Source of the DNA: CALARM01 sp964431735
GTDB lineage: Bacteria > Vulcanimicrobiota > SpSt-956 > JAKJGF01
Direction: 5' to 3'
Length of the DNA stretch: 37,613 nucleotides
NCBI GenBank assembly: GCA_964431735.1
Contig: CAYSLJ010000062.1
Location: 1-37,613, forward strand
Position numbers and translations under genes: made by a program
Notes under the pieces: model-generated
Database searches by the model: none
What the model was told of the DNA's origin: nothing
What the model saw: the letters and a program-made list of their open reading frames with translations, nothing else
Part shown: positions 24,832 through 33,797 of the stretch, piece by piece
Layout: each line of letters opens with the position of its first letter
How positions within the stretch are numbered: position 1 is the first letter of the stretch

Positions 24832-25485
24832 GTGTTGTGTTTTAGATGCGGAGAAGATAATCCCCATGGATCCAATGTTTGTAACAGATGTAATGCAAAA
24901 TTGCCTAAAATTAGTATTAATGTAGCTCCTACTATTTCAGGACCGAGAACTGACAGGTTGATGCAAATACTGGATGTAGGAAATAAAATATTGGATGGCA
25001 AAGCATCTCCTCAGATTTTACTCACCAGACTTGAAAAACAGGAAAAAGATTTCCAGAAAGGTGAGAGAGATCTGGTAAAGAGTATGCCCAGAGCCAAACC
25101 CAGACCTCCAGGATATGTCAGGCCAAAACATTCGAACCCGTATATAGCTGAACTTCCTGAATTCGATGAAGAGCTTGAAACAACTATGAAGAGTGAGTTT
25201 CAGGAACAGTATGATTGTGGCCTCAAGGCTATAAGATTATTTTTACAGAGCCTGAATTCAATGAGGATTGTGTTAGAGGAAATAATTGACGAAGGGCTTG
25301 ACGAAGAAGTGCCCGGTAGAAAGTTTGAAGTAACTGAAGAACAGGAAGCAACTGTAAAGGAAGGTATGGATACAGCCAGAAGAGCCAATGAAATGTTAAA
25401 CAGCTTTTATGAAATGGCTGAAGAAAAAGACAGAAGGGTAAGAGAAGTAAAAATTTTATACGAAGATGATTCTACACTTCTTTAA
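24832..25485 (+). CDS. Zinc-ribbon protein with helical acidic C-terminus
   Basis: 217 residues. The N-terminus is a zinc ribbon (CFRCGEDNPHGSNVCNRC, two CxxC pairs at about 3-6 and 17-20). Then comes a Pro/Arg-rich stretch (PRAKPRPPGYVRPKH) and a long, Glu-rich helical part (about 110-217) that looks coiled-coil. The start is GTG, with AAGGAA 11 bases upstream; no better ATG is available in front of the ribbon. Zinc ribbons of this kind often mediate protein or nucleic-acid contact. The specific role is unknown. It ends 26 bases from the convergent radical SAM gene. Confidence 0.75.
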   Translation: MLCFRCGEDNPHGSNVCNRCNAKLPKISINVAPTISGPRTDRLMQILDVGNKILDGKASPQILLTRLEKQEKDFQKGERDLVKSMPRAKPRPPGYVRPKHSNPYIAELPEFDEELETTMKSEFQEQYDCGLKAIRLFLQSLNSMRIVLEEIIDEGLDEEVPGRKFEVTEEQEATVKEGMDTARRANEMLNSFYEMAEEKDRRVREVKILYEDDSTLL

Positions 25486-25511
25486 AGAAAGGGGTGAATA
25501 TTAACGGAATG

Positions 25512-26591
25512 TTATAAGAAATTATATCTTTCATTTCTTATAATGCCATCCCAGTAATTGAGGAATTGTCCTCTTTTGTTTAAAATATCCAGATCCAGGG
25601 CTTTTATCTCTTCATAATCTATATTGTATCTATCAGGCCATGAAAATATTACTATATCTCCTCCGGTTCTGTGACCGAGTTTTTCTCTGTTACACTTACT
25701 CATAAAATGATGATAATTCATTGTAAATACATAGGGATTGGGGAAAGGGCTGTATGTTAACCAGTAGTCAATCATAATATCTCTGGGAACACAGATTTCA
25801 TTTGCCAGAATATTCAGGAAATCTGATAGATAAAAAGTTTTTTCTCCCAGGGACAGTCCTATCGGAGCAGATACCCTTGCTCTGAGTTGATATATAAAAT
25901 CTTCATTGTTCAGTATATACGTGATGGCTTCTCCGAATTGACTGTCATTTATTCCCTCTGACATTGTAAAAGAAAATTGTGTTTTTATTCCGAGTTTTTT
26001 TATGTTAGATAAAGCTTTCATTTTTATATTCAGGAGTGGTGCATTTTCTATGGATATAAATACGTCTTCCGTAAATCCATTACAGGAGAAATTTATAATC
26101 GACAGACCTGCATTTTTAAGCTTTTTCAGGTAATCATAATCAGAGAGTTTCACTCCGTTTGTTACTACTATTGGAATCTTGCCTTCTCCGGCAATATAAT
26201 TTATTATCTCAGGCAATTCTTCCCTCATGGTAGGTTCTCCCCCTGAAAGAGAAATGGCAGGACCGGGATAATTTCTTATGGCTTTTTTTATTTCTTCCAT
26301 AGAAGGATCTCTTTTTGTATCTCTCTGTGGAAGATAACATAGATGACATTTTAAATTACAGGCATGGGTAATATTTATCATAAGGCATCTGTTGAAATTA
26401 CTGTCATCTTTGTTTGCACCGGTAATCTTTTTATAAAAATTTACATCTTTTTCTACTAACCCTCTGAATGTTCCATGGGTCTGACAGGTTTTTATCATAA
26501 TTACTCTATCGCCATCTGCAACTACTGTGGCATCTATTTTTTTATAGCACTCGGGGCAGAGACTTTTTGTATGGTCTTTTATAATTTCCAT
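25512..26591 (-). CDS. Radical SAM protein, MJ0619/Tes-like (COG1964-type)
   Basis: 359 residues from ATG 26591 (AAAGGA 11 bases upstream); an upstream start at 26636 would run into a heptamer array. The N-terminal cap has CPEC (12-15) and CxxHG (C36, H39), the metal-knuckle pattern seen in MJ0619/tetraether-lipid-synthase-type radical SAM proteins (SLCPECYKKI...KTCQTHG). The radical SAM core has C78, C82 and C85 (HACNLKCHLCY), SGGEPTMREELPEI, and VVTNGVKLS. MJ0619-type enzymes catalyse difficult C-C bond or methyl-transfer chemistry; Tes joins lipid chains in tetraether lipids. This protein is shorter than typical Tes, so I place it in the wider family only. No partner gene adjoins it; upstream is repeats. 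An 11-bp inverted repeat (25512-25543) covers its stop codon. Confidence 0.8.
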   Translation of the reverse strand: MEIIKDHTKSLCPECYKKIDATVVADGDRVIMIKTCQTHGTFRGLVEKDVNFYKKITGANKDDSNFNRCLMINITHACNLKCHLCYLPQRDTKRDPSMEEIKKAIRNYPGPAISLSGGEPTMREELPEIINYIAGEGKIPIVVTNGVKLSDYDYLKKLKNAGLSIINFSCNGFTEDVFISIENAPLLNIKMKALSNIKKLGIKTQFSFTMSEGINDSQFGEAITYILNNEDFIYQLRARVSAPIGLSLGEKTFYLSDFLNILANEICVPRDIMIDYWLTYSPFPNPYVFTMNYHHFMSKCNREKLGHRTGGDIVIFSWPDRYNIDYEEIKALDLDILNKRGQFLNYWDGIIRNERYNFL

Positions 26592-26895
26592 TATTACAAA
26601 GGTCCTTTCTTCAATTATGCTCTCGTGACGCGTCACGGGAGGAAGACCTTTATGGTCAGGTCAGTAACATACACTGTCATTAAATTAAGAAATGTGATAT
26701 TATAAGGTACTATTACGCGTCACGAGTCACGCATTACGCATCAAGCATTACGAATTAATTATAGCTCAATATAAAAGTTTTATCTATAGTACAGGAAGGA
26801 TTTTGTGATTACCTGTATAAATATAAAGTAACATTCAGTATAATCAGCATTGAAAATTGATCTGATAGTTAATAGCTGAAAGCTGAGAGAATAAA
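26592..26895. repeat. Intergenic region with heptamer arrays and AGCTGA repeats
   Basis: CGTGACGCGTCACG palindrome at 26624-26637. Array of GTCACGC/GTCACGA/ATTACGC/ATCAAGC/ATTACGA units at 26712-26753. AGCTGAAAGCTGAG at 26874-26887, just before the TPR gene. No gene is seen. It should hold the divergent promoters; none is clear. Confidence 0.7.
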
Positions 26896-27417
26896 ATGCG
26901 GGAGTTAAATATTGTGAGTTCTGAAGAGAAAGCTTATTTGCTTTCAGGTGAAAGTTATTTTAATAACGGTGATTATCCACGTGCTATAGAAGAATTTAAT
27001 AAAGCAATGAAGGTAACTACCAGTGAAGCCAGGGTAAGGAATAATCTTGGTATAGCCTATGCCAGAATGGGATTTTTTGAAAAGGCTGTTGAAGAATTAA
27101 AATCAGTTCTCAGGCTTGAGCCGACTCATAGTACGGCAAGATTTAATCTTGGTGTTACTGTCTGTGAACTGAGTCGTAAATATATTGAATCTGGCAGGCT
27201 TGATAATGCTATTAATATATTAAAAGATGTTTCACTTATAATACCTGAGAATCCTTTTCCTGTTTCTACTATGGGAATTATATATGTTATTCAGGATAAA
27301 AAAACAGAAGCTGTAGAACTGCTTAATAAAGCTCTCAGTCTCTGTAATTCAGCTCAATATGTTTCTGTTAAGAAATCGGTGGAAGAGGAATTGAAAAATT
27401 TGAAACTCCTGTCGTAA
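26896..27417 (+). CDS. TPR-repeat protein (4 repeats)
   Basis: 173 residues made almost entirely of four tetratricopeptide units: AYLLSGESYFNNGDYPRAIE, ARVRNNLGIAYARMGFFEKA, a longer third unit with STARFNLGVTVCELSRKYIE, and PFPVSTMGIIYVIQDKKTEA. There is no signal peptide, so it is probably cytoplasmic. TPRs bind other proteins or peptides. GAGAG precedes the ATG. It lies 26 bases before the subtilase gene on the same strand and may start the operon that runs to the membrane TPR protein. Confidence 0.85.
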   Translation: MRELNIVSSEEKAYLLSGESYFNNGDYPRAIEEFNKAMKVTTSEARVRNNLGIAYARMGFFEKAVEELKSVLRLEPTHSTARFNLGVTVCELSRKYIESGRLDNAINILKDVSLIIPENPFPVSTMGIIYVIQDKKTEAVELLNKALSLCNSAQYVSVKKSVEEELKNLKLLS

Positions 27418-27443
27418 AAAACACTATCATTAAGAAAGGTTGT

Positions 27444-29450
27444 TTGCAATTGAAGGTTAAATTTTATTTTTTTCTTACCTTTTTTATTGTTATTTTATCT
27501 ATTATACTTTTATTACCGGGTCATGTTGATGCCCTCTATTCTATTGATTATATGCCCGGGGAAATTCTTGTGAAATTCTCTGTACCTGTGGAATTATCAA
27601 AGAAAGAAGGTTTATTCATTACAGGTTTTAGTAAAATGGATTCTTTGAACAGGAAAATCCATGTAACATCCATGAAACCTGTATATCCTCATAGAACTGG
27701 AATAAGTACTGCCACAGATGATTTATATAAAATAACTTTTTCTCCTGATATTAATGTAAAAAATGTTGTAGAGTCCTATGTGTCTTTTCCTGAGGTTCTT
27801 TATGCAAAACCAAATTATCTTCTTTATGCAAGTGAAACTGTTCCCAATGACCCGGATTATTCACAACAGAAGGATTATCTTTCTACTATGAATGTTCAAA
27901 AAGCATGGGGTGTTGAGACAGGTAATAAAGGAACTGTAATAGCTGTAGTGGATAGCGGAGTGGACTGGAACCATTCTGATTTAAGTCAAAATATGTGGGT
28001 TAATTCAGCAGATCCGTGGAATAATGCCGATATATGGGCTCCCGATCAGAACGGTCATAACGGAAATGGCATTGATGATGATAATAATGGTTTTATAGAT
28101 GATTACAGAGGATGGGATTTTGTAGATGTATCACCTTCACTTGTTTACACAGGTGAAGATGACGACCCTGCCGATGGTAATCCCGATGATTTTGCAGGAC
28201 ATGGCTCCTTTGTTTCCAGCCAGACAGGGGCTGTTGGAAATAATAATATCGGTGTGGCAGGTATGAGCTGGACATGTAAGATTATGCCTCTCAGAGCCGG
28301 ATATGAGCCTAAAAGCGGCTCTGCTGCCATATTTACAACATCTGCAGTTACATCAGCAATTAATTATGCTGCCGCAAACGGTGCAGGTGTAATAAATATG
28401 AGTTTTGGTGTAATGGGTGAACCTGATGAATTTCCATCCATTACATCTGCTGTAACAGATGCAATAAATAAAGGTATTGTTGTTATTGCAGCAGCAGGAA
28501 ATAATGGTTATTCCCAGTCCGATTTTCCTGCAAATATACCGGGTGTTATATCTGTAGGTTCTGTAGAACAGGATGGTAAAAGATCGTCCTTTTCCAATTA
28601 CGGGACAGATGTAGATATATATGCTACAGGAAATAAAGTTTACGGTGCCTATCCGGAAGGTAATCATTCTCAGACCGGTGCAATACCATATACAACACAG
28701 ACAGGTAAAAAAACTTATGATGTCGGAACAGGAACGTCTTTTTCAACTCCTCTGGTATCAGGTCTTGCAGGTCTTATAGTTTCCAGAGATTCTTCTTTAA
28801 AGGGAGAGAAACTTATCAATCAAATAGTTAATTATGCCGATTATTTAGAGCAGCTCGGTGGTAAAAGAATAAATGTCTATCGTTCCCTTACTGAAGGAGG
28901 TATTTCCGGCAATAAAATTACTTATAATTTATCGGCCGGATGGAATCTTCTGTCTTTTCCGTTTCAATCTGTTACTGCTGTAAGTGGCTTTTCCGGTTCA
29001 TTTTATTATGTAGAAGGAGGAGATATTCAGGATATAAAAGGAAAGATAGAAAAAGGCCTTGCAAAAGAAATAAGCCTTTCTGAACTGGCACAGCTTGAGC
29101 CCGGAAAAGCTTACTGGACTAAAGCCAGTGATAATGTTACGGCCAGTGCGGAAGGTAATGTTCAGACAGCTTCTTCCTTTACAAGATTCTTTCATGGTGT
29201 TGCCGGATTAAAACCTGTCGGAAATCCTTACAATCTAGCACTTACGTGGGGAATATCATCTGTGACACTTGAAGACGGTCAGACTCTTTTATCGGCAGAA
29301 GCTCAGGGAATGTTACTGGGGACAATTTATTATTATGATACGTCTGAAGATACCTTTATGCCTTTAGCCTATGATTCCGGTAATATGGACGCAGGTAAAG
29401 GATATTATATGTTAAATCGTACATCAGCCGGTATTGTGTTTAAGAAATAA
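27444..29450 (+). CDS. Secreted subtilisin-like (S8) serine protease
   Basis: 668 residues. Signal peptide at 1-30 (hydrophobic 8-25, cut near VDA), propeptide-like region 31-135, S8 catalytic domain about 150-480. The triad is present: D170 (VVDSGVD), H253 (GHGSFVS) and S432 (GTSFSTP), with oxyanion N353 (AAGNN). The loop NGIDDDNNGFIDDYRGWDF (208-226) is a known insert of secreted subtilases and may bind calcium. The C-terminal region 490-668 has two GWNLLSFPF/GKAYWTKAS-type motifs (a beta domain found at the end of secreted proteins) and no LPXTG or membrane anchor. The start is TTG at 27444 or 27450; AAAGG lies 4 or 10 bases upstream. A lipoprotein gene follows after 14 bases. Confidence 0.92.
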   Translation: MQLKVKFYFFLTFFIVILSIILLLPGHVDALYSIDYMPGEILVKFSVPVELSKKEGLFITGFSKMDSLNRKIHVTSMKPVYPHRTGISTATDDLYKITFSPDINVKNVVESYVSFPEVLYAKPNYLLYASETVPNDPDYSQQKDYLSTMNVQKAWGVETGNKGTVIAVVDSGVDWNHSDLSQNMWVNSADPWNNADIWAPDQNGHNGNGIDDDNNGFIDDYRGWDFVDVSPSLVYTGEDDDPADGNPDDFAGHGSFVSSQTGAVGNNNIGVAGMSWTCKIMPLRAGYEPKSGSAAIFTTSAVTSAINYAAANGAGVINMSFGVMGEPDEFPSITSAVTDAINKGIVVIAAAGNNGYSQSDFPANIPGVISVGSVEQDGKRSSFSNYGTDVDIYATGNKVYGAYPEGNHSQTGAIPYTTQTGKKTYDVGTGTSFSTPLVSGLAGLIVSRDSSLKGEKLINQIVNYADYLEQLGGKRINVYRSLTEGGISGNKITYNLSAGWNLLSFPFQSVTAVSGFSGSFYYVEGGDIQDIKGKIEKGLAKEISLSELAQLEPGKAYWTKASDNVTASAEGNVQTASSFTRFFHGVAGLKPVGNPYNLALTWGISSVTLEDGQTLLSAEAQGMLLGTIYYYDTSEDTFMPLAYDSGNMDAGKGYYMLNRTSAGIVFKK

Positions 29451-29464
29451 GGAGGTGTATTGTA

Positions 29465-29833
29465 ATGAGAAAGTTAACTGTTTTAATTGTTCTTTTTTTT
29501 AATATTTTACTGGCCGGATGTGGTGATGATAACAGTGTAAATCCCGGTACTGTTTCTGTTACTCTCTCCGGGAAGGTTATGAACCTTATAACAGGAGAAC
29601 CTGTTACCGGAGCCATGTTAACTTCCAGTTATGGTAATTCTGTAACAAGTGATAATCATGGGAATTTCTCCTTTACATTTAATTCTAACAGTAATTATAT
29701 TATTACTTTATCAAAGGAAGGTTATAAAGGAACTATTGCAGGAGGGTTTATTCCCACTGTAAATATAAGTCATAATATTTATATGAACCCTTCAGATAAT
29801 GAAGGAATGCCTTTAATAGAAGACATTCAATAA
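29465..29833 (+). CDS. Small lipoprotein with carboxypeptidase-regulatory-like domain
   Basis: 122 residues. Lipoprotein signal with lipobox LLAGC (C19). The remainder is one beta-sandwich of the carboxypeptidase-D regulatory type: VTLSGKVMNLITGEPVTGAM, then DNHGNFSFTF and IITLSKEGYKG. Such domains are common in surface proteins and probably mediate binding. A very strong ribosome-binding site (AAGGAGGTG) precedes the ATG. It follows the subtilase by 14 bases, so the pair is likely co-expressed and may work together at the cell surface. The N-terminal part of the larger lipoprotein at 35330 carries the same domain type. Confidence 0.85.
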   Translation: MRKLTVLIVLFFNILLAGCGDDNSVNPGTVSVTLSGKVMNLITGEPVTGAMLTSSYGNSVTSDNHGNFSFTFNSNSNYIITLSKEGYKGTIAGGFIPTVNISHNIYMNPSDNEGMPLIEDIQ

Positions 29834-29860
29834 AATATATATTAAGAGGTGTAATTAACA

Positions 29861-31108
29861 ATGGTAAAAGATTTTAAGAATTTACTTAGTAAATATCCTG
29901 TTATAAGCTGGATTGTAGTGGGATTTGTTGCTTTTATGCTTGTTATAAGTACTGTAGGTTTCGGGTTTATGGGATTTGATGCAGAGGAAAATGTCAGACC
30001 TGATCCGGTTCAGTCAAATGATCCTGAAGATGCAAAGGCAGATCTTGAAAGGTGTCTTGCAGAAGTTGCCAAAGATCCGAGTGATTTTAATTATCGTCAG
30101 CTTGCAAGAGCTTATATGGCGACAAATGAAATAGATAAAGCTCTTGAGGCAGCTCAGACTGCAGTGACTAAAGATCCAAATGATGCTAGCAGTTATCAAT
30201 TATTATGTGAAGTTTACAACAAGCAATCGTGGTGTGAAATCACCGATAAAGATTTAACTGATATTAAATCTGTCGTTTCCGCTGATAAACTGGCTATTTT
30301 GACAGGTATGAAAGATAAAAAATATCCTGTCGATCAGTTTTTAGAAGAGTTAAAAAAGGCAAATTTTAAACAGGAAGAGATTCAGTCTCTTACAAAATAT
30401 GTTCTGAAAAATAATAATGACAGAATTTTAGAAAGTATGAATAAAATAGTTTCCCTTGATCCCAACAATCTTGACAATCGTTTCAATCTGGCATCTTTTC
30501 TCATACAATGCGGAAAAGCAAAGGAAGCTATACCGGAATTAAAGAAAATACTTGAAACCAACCCGACCAATTTATATGCCCATCAATTTCTTGCCATAGC
30601 TTATATGAATGAAAATATATATGATAAGGCAGAAGAAGAATTTAACTATATGTTGAAACAACAGCCTGAAGACGTAAGGATTCATTCCGCTCTCGGTGAG
30701 ATTTATCTGAAACAGAAACGATATAATGATGCTGTTGCAATATATGAAAAAGCTATTGCTCTGGATCCGAACAGGCCTTTTCTCTTTGCCGGCCTTGGCG
30801 GTACCTATGCTATGCAGGGTAAGAACGAAAAAGCTGTTGAAAACTACAAAAAAGCTCTCTCACTGGATCCTAATTCTATGGAACTCCACAGCCAGCTTGC
30901 AACTTTATATCAGAAAATGGGAAAACAAGAAGAGTTTATGAATGAACTTAAGAGTATGAACATTGTACAGAATGTAATAGATGCAAATTCAATTCACGTT
31001 GAACCGGTAGAAACAAAAGTTTCTGAGCCAGAGCAGGGTTCTACAGGTGCATCGACGGAGAGTGTTCCTGCACCGACGGGGAGTAATCCTGAGCCGACTG
31101 CAAATTAA
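29861..31108 (+). CDS. Membrane-anchored TPR protein
   Basis: 415 residues. One N-terminal membrane helix (about 13-36, PVISWIVVGFVAFMLVISTV), then an acidic linker and about six TPR units: one at about 68-98, a non-TPR insert (about 115-190), then five in a row (RFNLASFLIQCGKAKEAIPE, HQFLAIAYMNENIYDKAEEE, HSALGEIYLKQKRYNDAVAI, FAGLGGTYAMQGKNEKAVEN and a last partial one). The final 35 residues are low-complexity Pro/Glu/Ser/Thr. This layout resembles periplasm-facing assembly or anchoring proteins. AGAGGTG precedes the ATG. It probably ends the operon that begins at 26896. Confidence 0.85.
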   Translation: MVKDFKNLLSKYPVISWIVVGFVAFMLVISTVGFGFMGFDAEENVRPDPVQSNDPEDAKADLERCLAEVAKDPSDFNYRQLARAYMATNEIDKALEAAQTAVTKDPNDASSYQLLCEVYNKQSWCEITDKDLTDIKSVVSADKLAILTGMKDKKYPVDQFLEELKKANFKQEEIQSLTKYVLKNNNDRILESMNKIVSLDPNNLDNRFNLASFLIQCGKAKEAIPELKKILETNPTNLYAHQFLAIAYMNENIYDKAEEEFNYMLKQQPEDVRIHSALGEIYLKQKRYNDAVAIYEKAIALDPNRPFLFAGLGGTYAMQGKNEKAVENYKKALSLDPNSMELHSQLATLYQKMGKQEEFMNELKSMNIVQNVIDANSIHVEPVETKVSEPEQGSTGASTESVPAPTGSNPEPTAN

Positions 31109-31117
31109 TGATTTAAT

Positions 31118-31253
31118 GTAAGCGTTCAGCGAGAGACATTCATTAGTTAGCTTTATAAGAATTATATAAATGTTGTTGAATTTTATTGTTCATACTATTT
31201 ACATAGCCAGGTTTTGTAAGGTTTTAGCTGATGACTGACTGCTGAACGCTTAC
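31118..31253. repeat. Element with 13-bp terminal inverted repeats (TAAGCGTTCAGC type)
   Basis: GTAAGCGTTCAGC (31118-31130) and its exact complement GCTGAACGCTTAC (31241-31253) bound about 110 bp of A/T-rich DNA. A shorter inverted relative lies at 37430-37496, sharing TAAGCGTTCAGC and AGGTTTTAGCTGAT. Confidence 0.7.
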
Positions 31254-31274
31254 GAGTTAATTGAGTCACATGTC

Positions 31275-32315
31275 ATGCTTTATGAAAAGAACAATCTTAT
31301 GGGACATAATGTATGGATAGATCTGATAAATAGCAGATTATGTTTTATATCTGTCATTTTTACTTTGATTTTTCTGGTTTCATTGTCTGCCTGTGCATAT
31401 GAAAAGATTGGTTTTCTGGATAAAGGTCTTTCTTTTTTTAAGGAAGGCCTTTATGAGGAAGCTGTTGAAGAATTTGAACATGCGGTAACTGTTAACCCCC
31501 ATGACTGGCAGGCTCATTTTTATCTGGCAGAATCTCTTTATAGCCTCGGAAAATACGATAGAGCAATTATAGAATATAAACATGCAATTACCTGTTATGG
31601 AGAGCCGTCTGTAAAACTTCATAATAAACTGGGAGATACCTATCTTGCCCTGGGACAGTATGAACATGCAAGAGATGAATATCTTCTGGTTCTTTCTATG
31701 GATATGAACAATGAAGAGGCCCATTGCAATCTCGGCTGTGTTTACCAGCATTTTAATCTTATGGATAAGGCTGCCGAAGAATTCAAGGAGACTATCCGTA
31801 TTAATCCTGAGAATTATCTTGTATATAACAATCTTGCTATTACTCTTGCTAACTGCGGAAAAACCGGAGAAGCTATTCAGTATTTAAATAAAGCTGTAGC
31901 ATTAAATAGTTCCTACAGTGATGCTTATTACAATCTTGGCAATATATACAGTATGGAAAAAGATTATATGAATGCCATAAATGCTTATCAAAAAGCTCTC
32001 GACCTGAGCCCCGGCAATTACAAAATTTTATGCAATCTCGGCACATCTTATTATAAACTTAAAGACTCTTCATCTGCCATAATGTGCTGGGAAGAAGCCA
32101 TAAAGATTAATGCAGGAGATAAGCTCATTCTTTATAATCTTTCTCAGGCTTACTATTCTAAAGGTGACCTTGATAAAGCTATAAAAAATCTGGAAGAAGT
32201 TATATATATAGATCCTTCTTTTAAATCTGCATACTGGGACCTTGGTTATTATTATTTATATAAAGGTCAAATTAAGGGTGCTTTTACTATGTGGTATAAA
32301 GGGATTTTTCAGTGA
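31275..32315 (+). CDS. TPR lipoprotein (about 9 repeats)
   Basis: 346 residues. A hydrophobic segment (22-38) ends in a lipobox-like LSAC (C40); the 21 residues before it are long for a lipoprotein signal, and a later start at M9 (31299) would shorten it. After that come about nine TPR units without interruption, for example AHCNLGCVYQHFNLMDKAAE, AYYNLGNIYSMEKDYMNAIN and SAYWDLGYYYLYKGQIKGAF. No strong ribosome-binding site is seen at either start. Probably a membrane-attached scaffold. It lies downstream of another TPR gene but is separated from it by an inverted-repeat element, so it may have its own promoter. Confidence 0.8.
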   Translation: MLYEKNNLMGHNVWIDLINSRLCFISVIFTLIFLVSLSACAYEKIGFLDKGLSFFKEGLYEEAVEEFEHAVTVNPHDWQAHFYLAESLYSLGKYDRAIIEYKHAITCYGEPSVKLHNKLGDTYLALGQYEHARDEYLLVLSMDMNNEEAHCNLGCVYQHFNLMDKAAEEFKETIRINPENYLVYNNLAITLANCGKTGEAIQYLNKAVALNSSYSDAYYNLGNIYSMEKDYMNAINAYQKALDLSPGNYKILCNLGTSYYKLKDSSSAIMCWEEAIKINAGDKLILYNLSQAYYSKGDLDKAIKNLEEVIYIDPSFKSAYWDLGYYYLYKGQIKGAFTMWYKGIFQ

Positions 32316-32470
32316 CCGGTCATGATTGGGTTTAAAAATGCCAGGTGGAATAAAGTGCAATTTCCAGTAAAAATTGAATCTACCTGTCATAAAAAAACAC
32401 TATCTACAGTATTGTTTTTATCTGTAAATTATAAACTGATACTGTTCATTGCTACCGGGGGTGTAATATT

Positions 32471-33097
32471 ATGAAACTTGATTACAGTACGGCTTTTTCT
32501 TATCCTTTTAAAGGAAAAGATTTGCGAAAGAGACTTCTTATAGGATGTGCCTGTTCTCTTATATTACCTCTGATTTTCGGTTATTTTATAAGGGCTTATA
32601 GAAAAATACTTCATGGAGAAGACAGGGAACCACCTGAATGGGATGATATGATGGATATATTTTCCCAGGGAATGATAGGTCTTTTTATTATAATAATCTA
32701 TATGTTTCTTCCGTTTTTATTGATATTAACAGGTTATCTCCTGACAGGAGGAGGTTATTATATTATTTCTTCCCTTGGAGTCATTTCATTTACAGGTATA
32801 TTATCTCTTATGGTTGCTATTCTTGGTTTCCTTCTGTTTTTTCTGGCCCTTATATTACTTCCAATGGCTCTCGCTTTTTATGCCGACAGTCTGGATATTA
32901 TGGAAGCAATTAATCTGCCACAGGTAGCCGGAAAAATATGTGAAAATATAGAAAATTATTTTATGGCTCTTATTGTGTTTTTATGTGTGGCGCTAGCTGT
33001 TCTCGGAATATTTATCTTTATATTTCCCCTGGCTATCTTTTATCTGTACCTCTTTTTTGCTTATATCTTCGCCATGGTAGGAGTAAATAGCGAGTAG
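32471..33097 (+). CDS. DUF4013 membrane protein
   Basis: 208 residues with about five hydrophobic segments. The family hallmark is at the start: a first helix followed by GYFIRAYRKILHGEDREPPEWDDM, i.e. G-Y-x-x-R...GE...PEWDD, which defines DUF4013. Function is unknown; relatives occur in bacteria and archaea, often near other small membrane proteins. GGGGGTG precedes the ATG. The gene converges on the DUF2085 gene with only 4 bases between the two stop codons. Confidence 0.82.
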   Translation: MKLDYSTAFSYPFKGKDLRKRLLIGCACSLILPLIFGYFIRAYRKILHGEDREPPEWDDMMDIFSQGMIGLFIIIIYMFLPFLLILTGYLLTGGGYYIISSLGVISFTGILSLMVAILGFLLFFLALILLPMALAFYADSLDIMEAINLPQVAGKICENIENYFMALIVFLCVALAVLGIFIFIFPLAIFYLYLFFAYIFAMVGVNSE

Positions 33098-33101
33098 ACC
33101 T

Positions 33102-33797
33102 CTAAATAATACCAAGATTTTTAACATATATGTGAATTCTGAAGGAAGTATATAATTCAACTGCTGTCAGTAACAGGGCGGGAAGACAGAAATAGAGGAA
33201 ACTTTTCCAGTCTTTTATGGTTTTTTTATTCCATGGTGGTACAAGATAGAGTAAAACAGAGTTTACCATGACAAACATCGTTATAATACCTGATGTGATG
33301 CATATGGTAAGTATATAATAGAGAGGGCCATATTCTGTTCTTATTATAAAAAAGAGCAATATAATCATTATTATCCAGATAAAAAAAACTCTTTTGTTTT
33401 TTGTAAATATTTCTTCTGAGCTGTATCTGTAAAGGAGAGAAAATACACATGGACCTATTAATATGGATGCCCCTGAACCTGCAAGAAGACCTGTCAGTAA
33501 TCTTATCTGATTGTTAGTTTCTCTTATATGCAAATAAGATGTTCCTCCGTCCAGTACAAGTGTTCCTATGAATAGTGATGCAGTTAGCAAACCATAAGGG
33601 GGCGGCATGCCGCCTTTTATTTTTTTATTTATTATAATCCAGTAGAGCATAGATATAATAAAACCTGTGTAAGTGCCTGTATCTCTGGCGCATACCATAA
33701 GAGCATGACCGTCAAAGTGAAAAGTTCTTTCATTTATCTGATGGCATACAGCTGTACCGATATTATAAAGAAATGAAATGATATGCTCCATAATCAT
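33102..33797 (-). CDS. DUF2085 membrane protein
   Basis: 231 residues, about six hydrophobic segments. The DUF2085 pattern is at the N-terminus: AVCHQINERTFHFDGHALMV then CARDTGTYTGF, corresponding to CHQ..ERSF..G...PVCARCTGIY in many relatives. Here the third Cys is Asp (CARD instead of CARC), which also occurs in part of the family as far as I recall. The conserved Cys/His set suggests metal binding in the membrane; the function is unknown. It overlaps the upstream zinc-ribbon gene by four bases (ATGA, 33794-33797), so it is translationally coupled to it. Confidence 0.8.
   Translation of the reverse strand: MIMEHIISFLYNIGTAVCHQINERTFHFDGHALMVCARDTGTYTGFIISMLYWIIINKKIKGGMPPPYGLLTASLFIGTLVLDGGTSYLHIRETNNQIRLLTGLLAGSGASILIGPCVFSLLYRYSSEEIFTKNKRVFFIWIIMIILLFFIIRTEYGPLYYILTICITSGIITMFVMVNSVLLYLVPPWNKKTIKDWKSFLYFCLPALLLTAVELYTSFRIHIYVKNLGII

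Noticed and set aside
25512..25543. Inverted repeat TTATAAGAAAT/ATTTCTTATAA as a terminator
   Set aside because: The stem is A/T-only, covers the last codons of the radical SAM gene and has no U-run on either side.
1994..26753. Heptamer arrays as CRISPR
   Set aside because: Units are 7 bp in direct tandem with no unique spacers, and no cas gene is present.
32322..32474. 50-codon open frame overlapping the DUF4013 start
   Set aside because: No ribosome-binding site and no recognisable features; its end overlaps the next ATG (ATGA), but this alone is weak.
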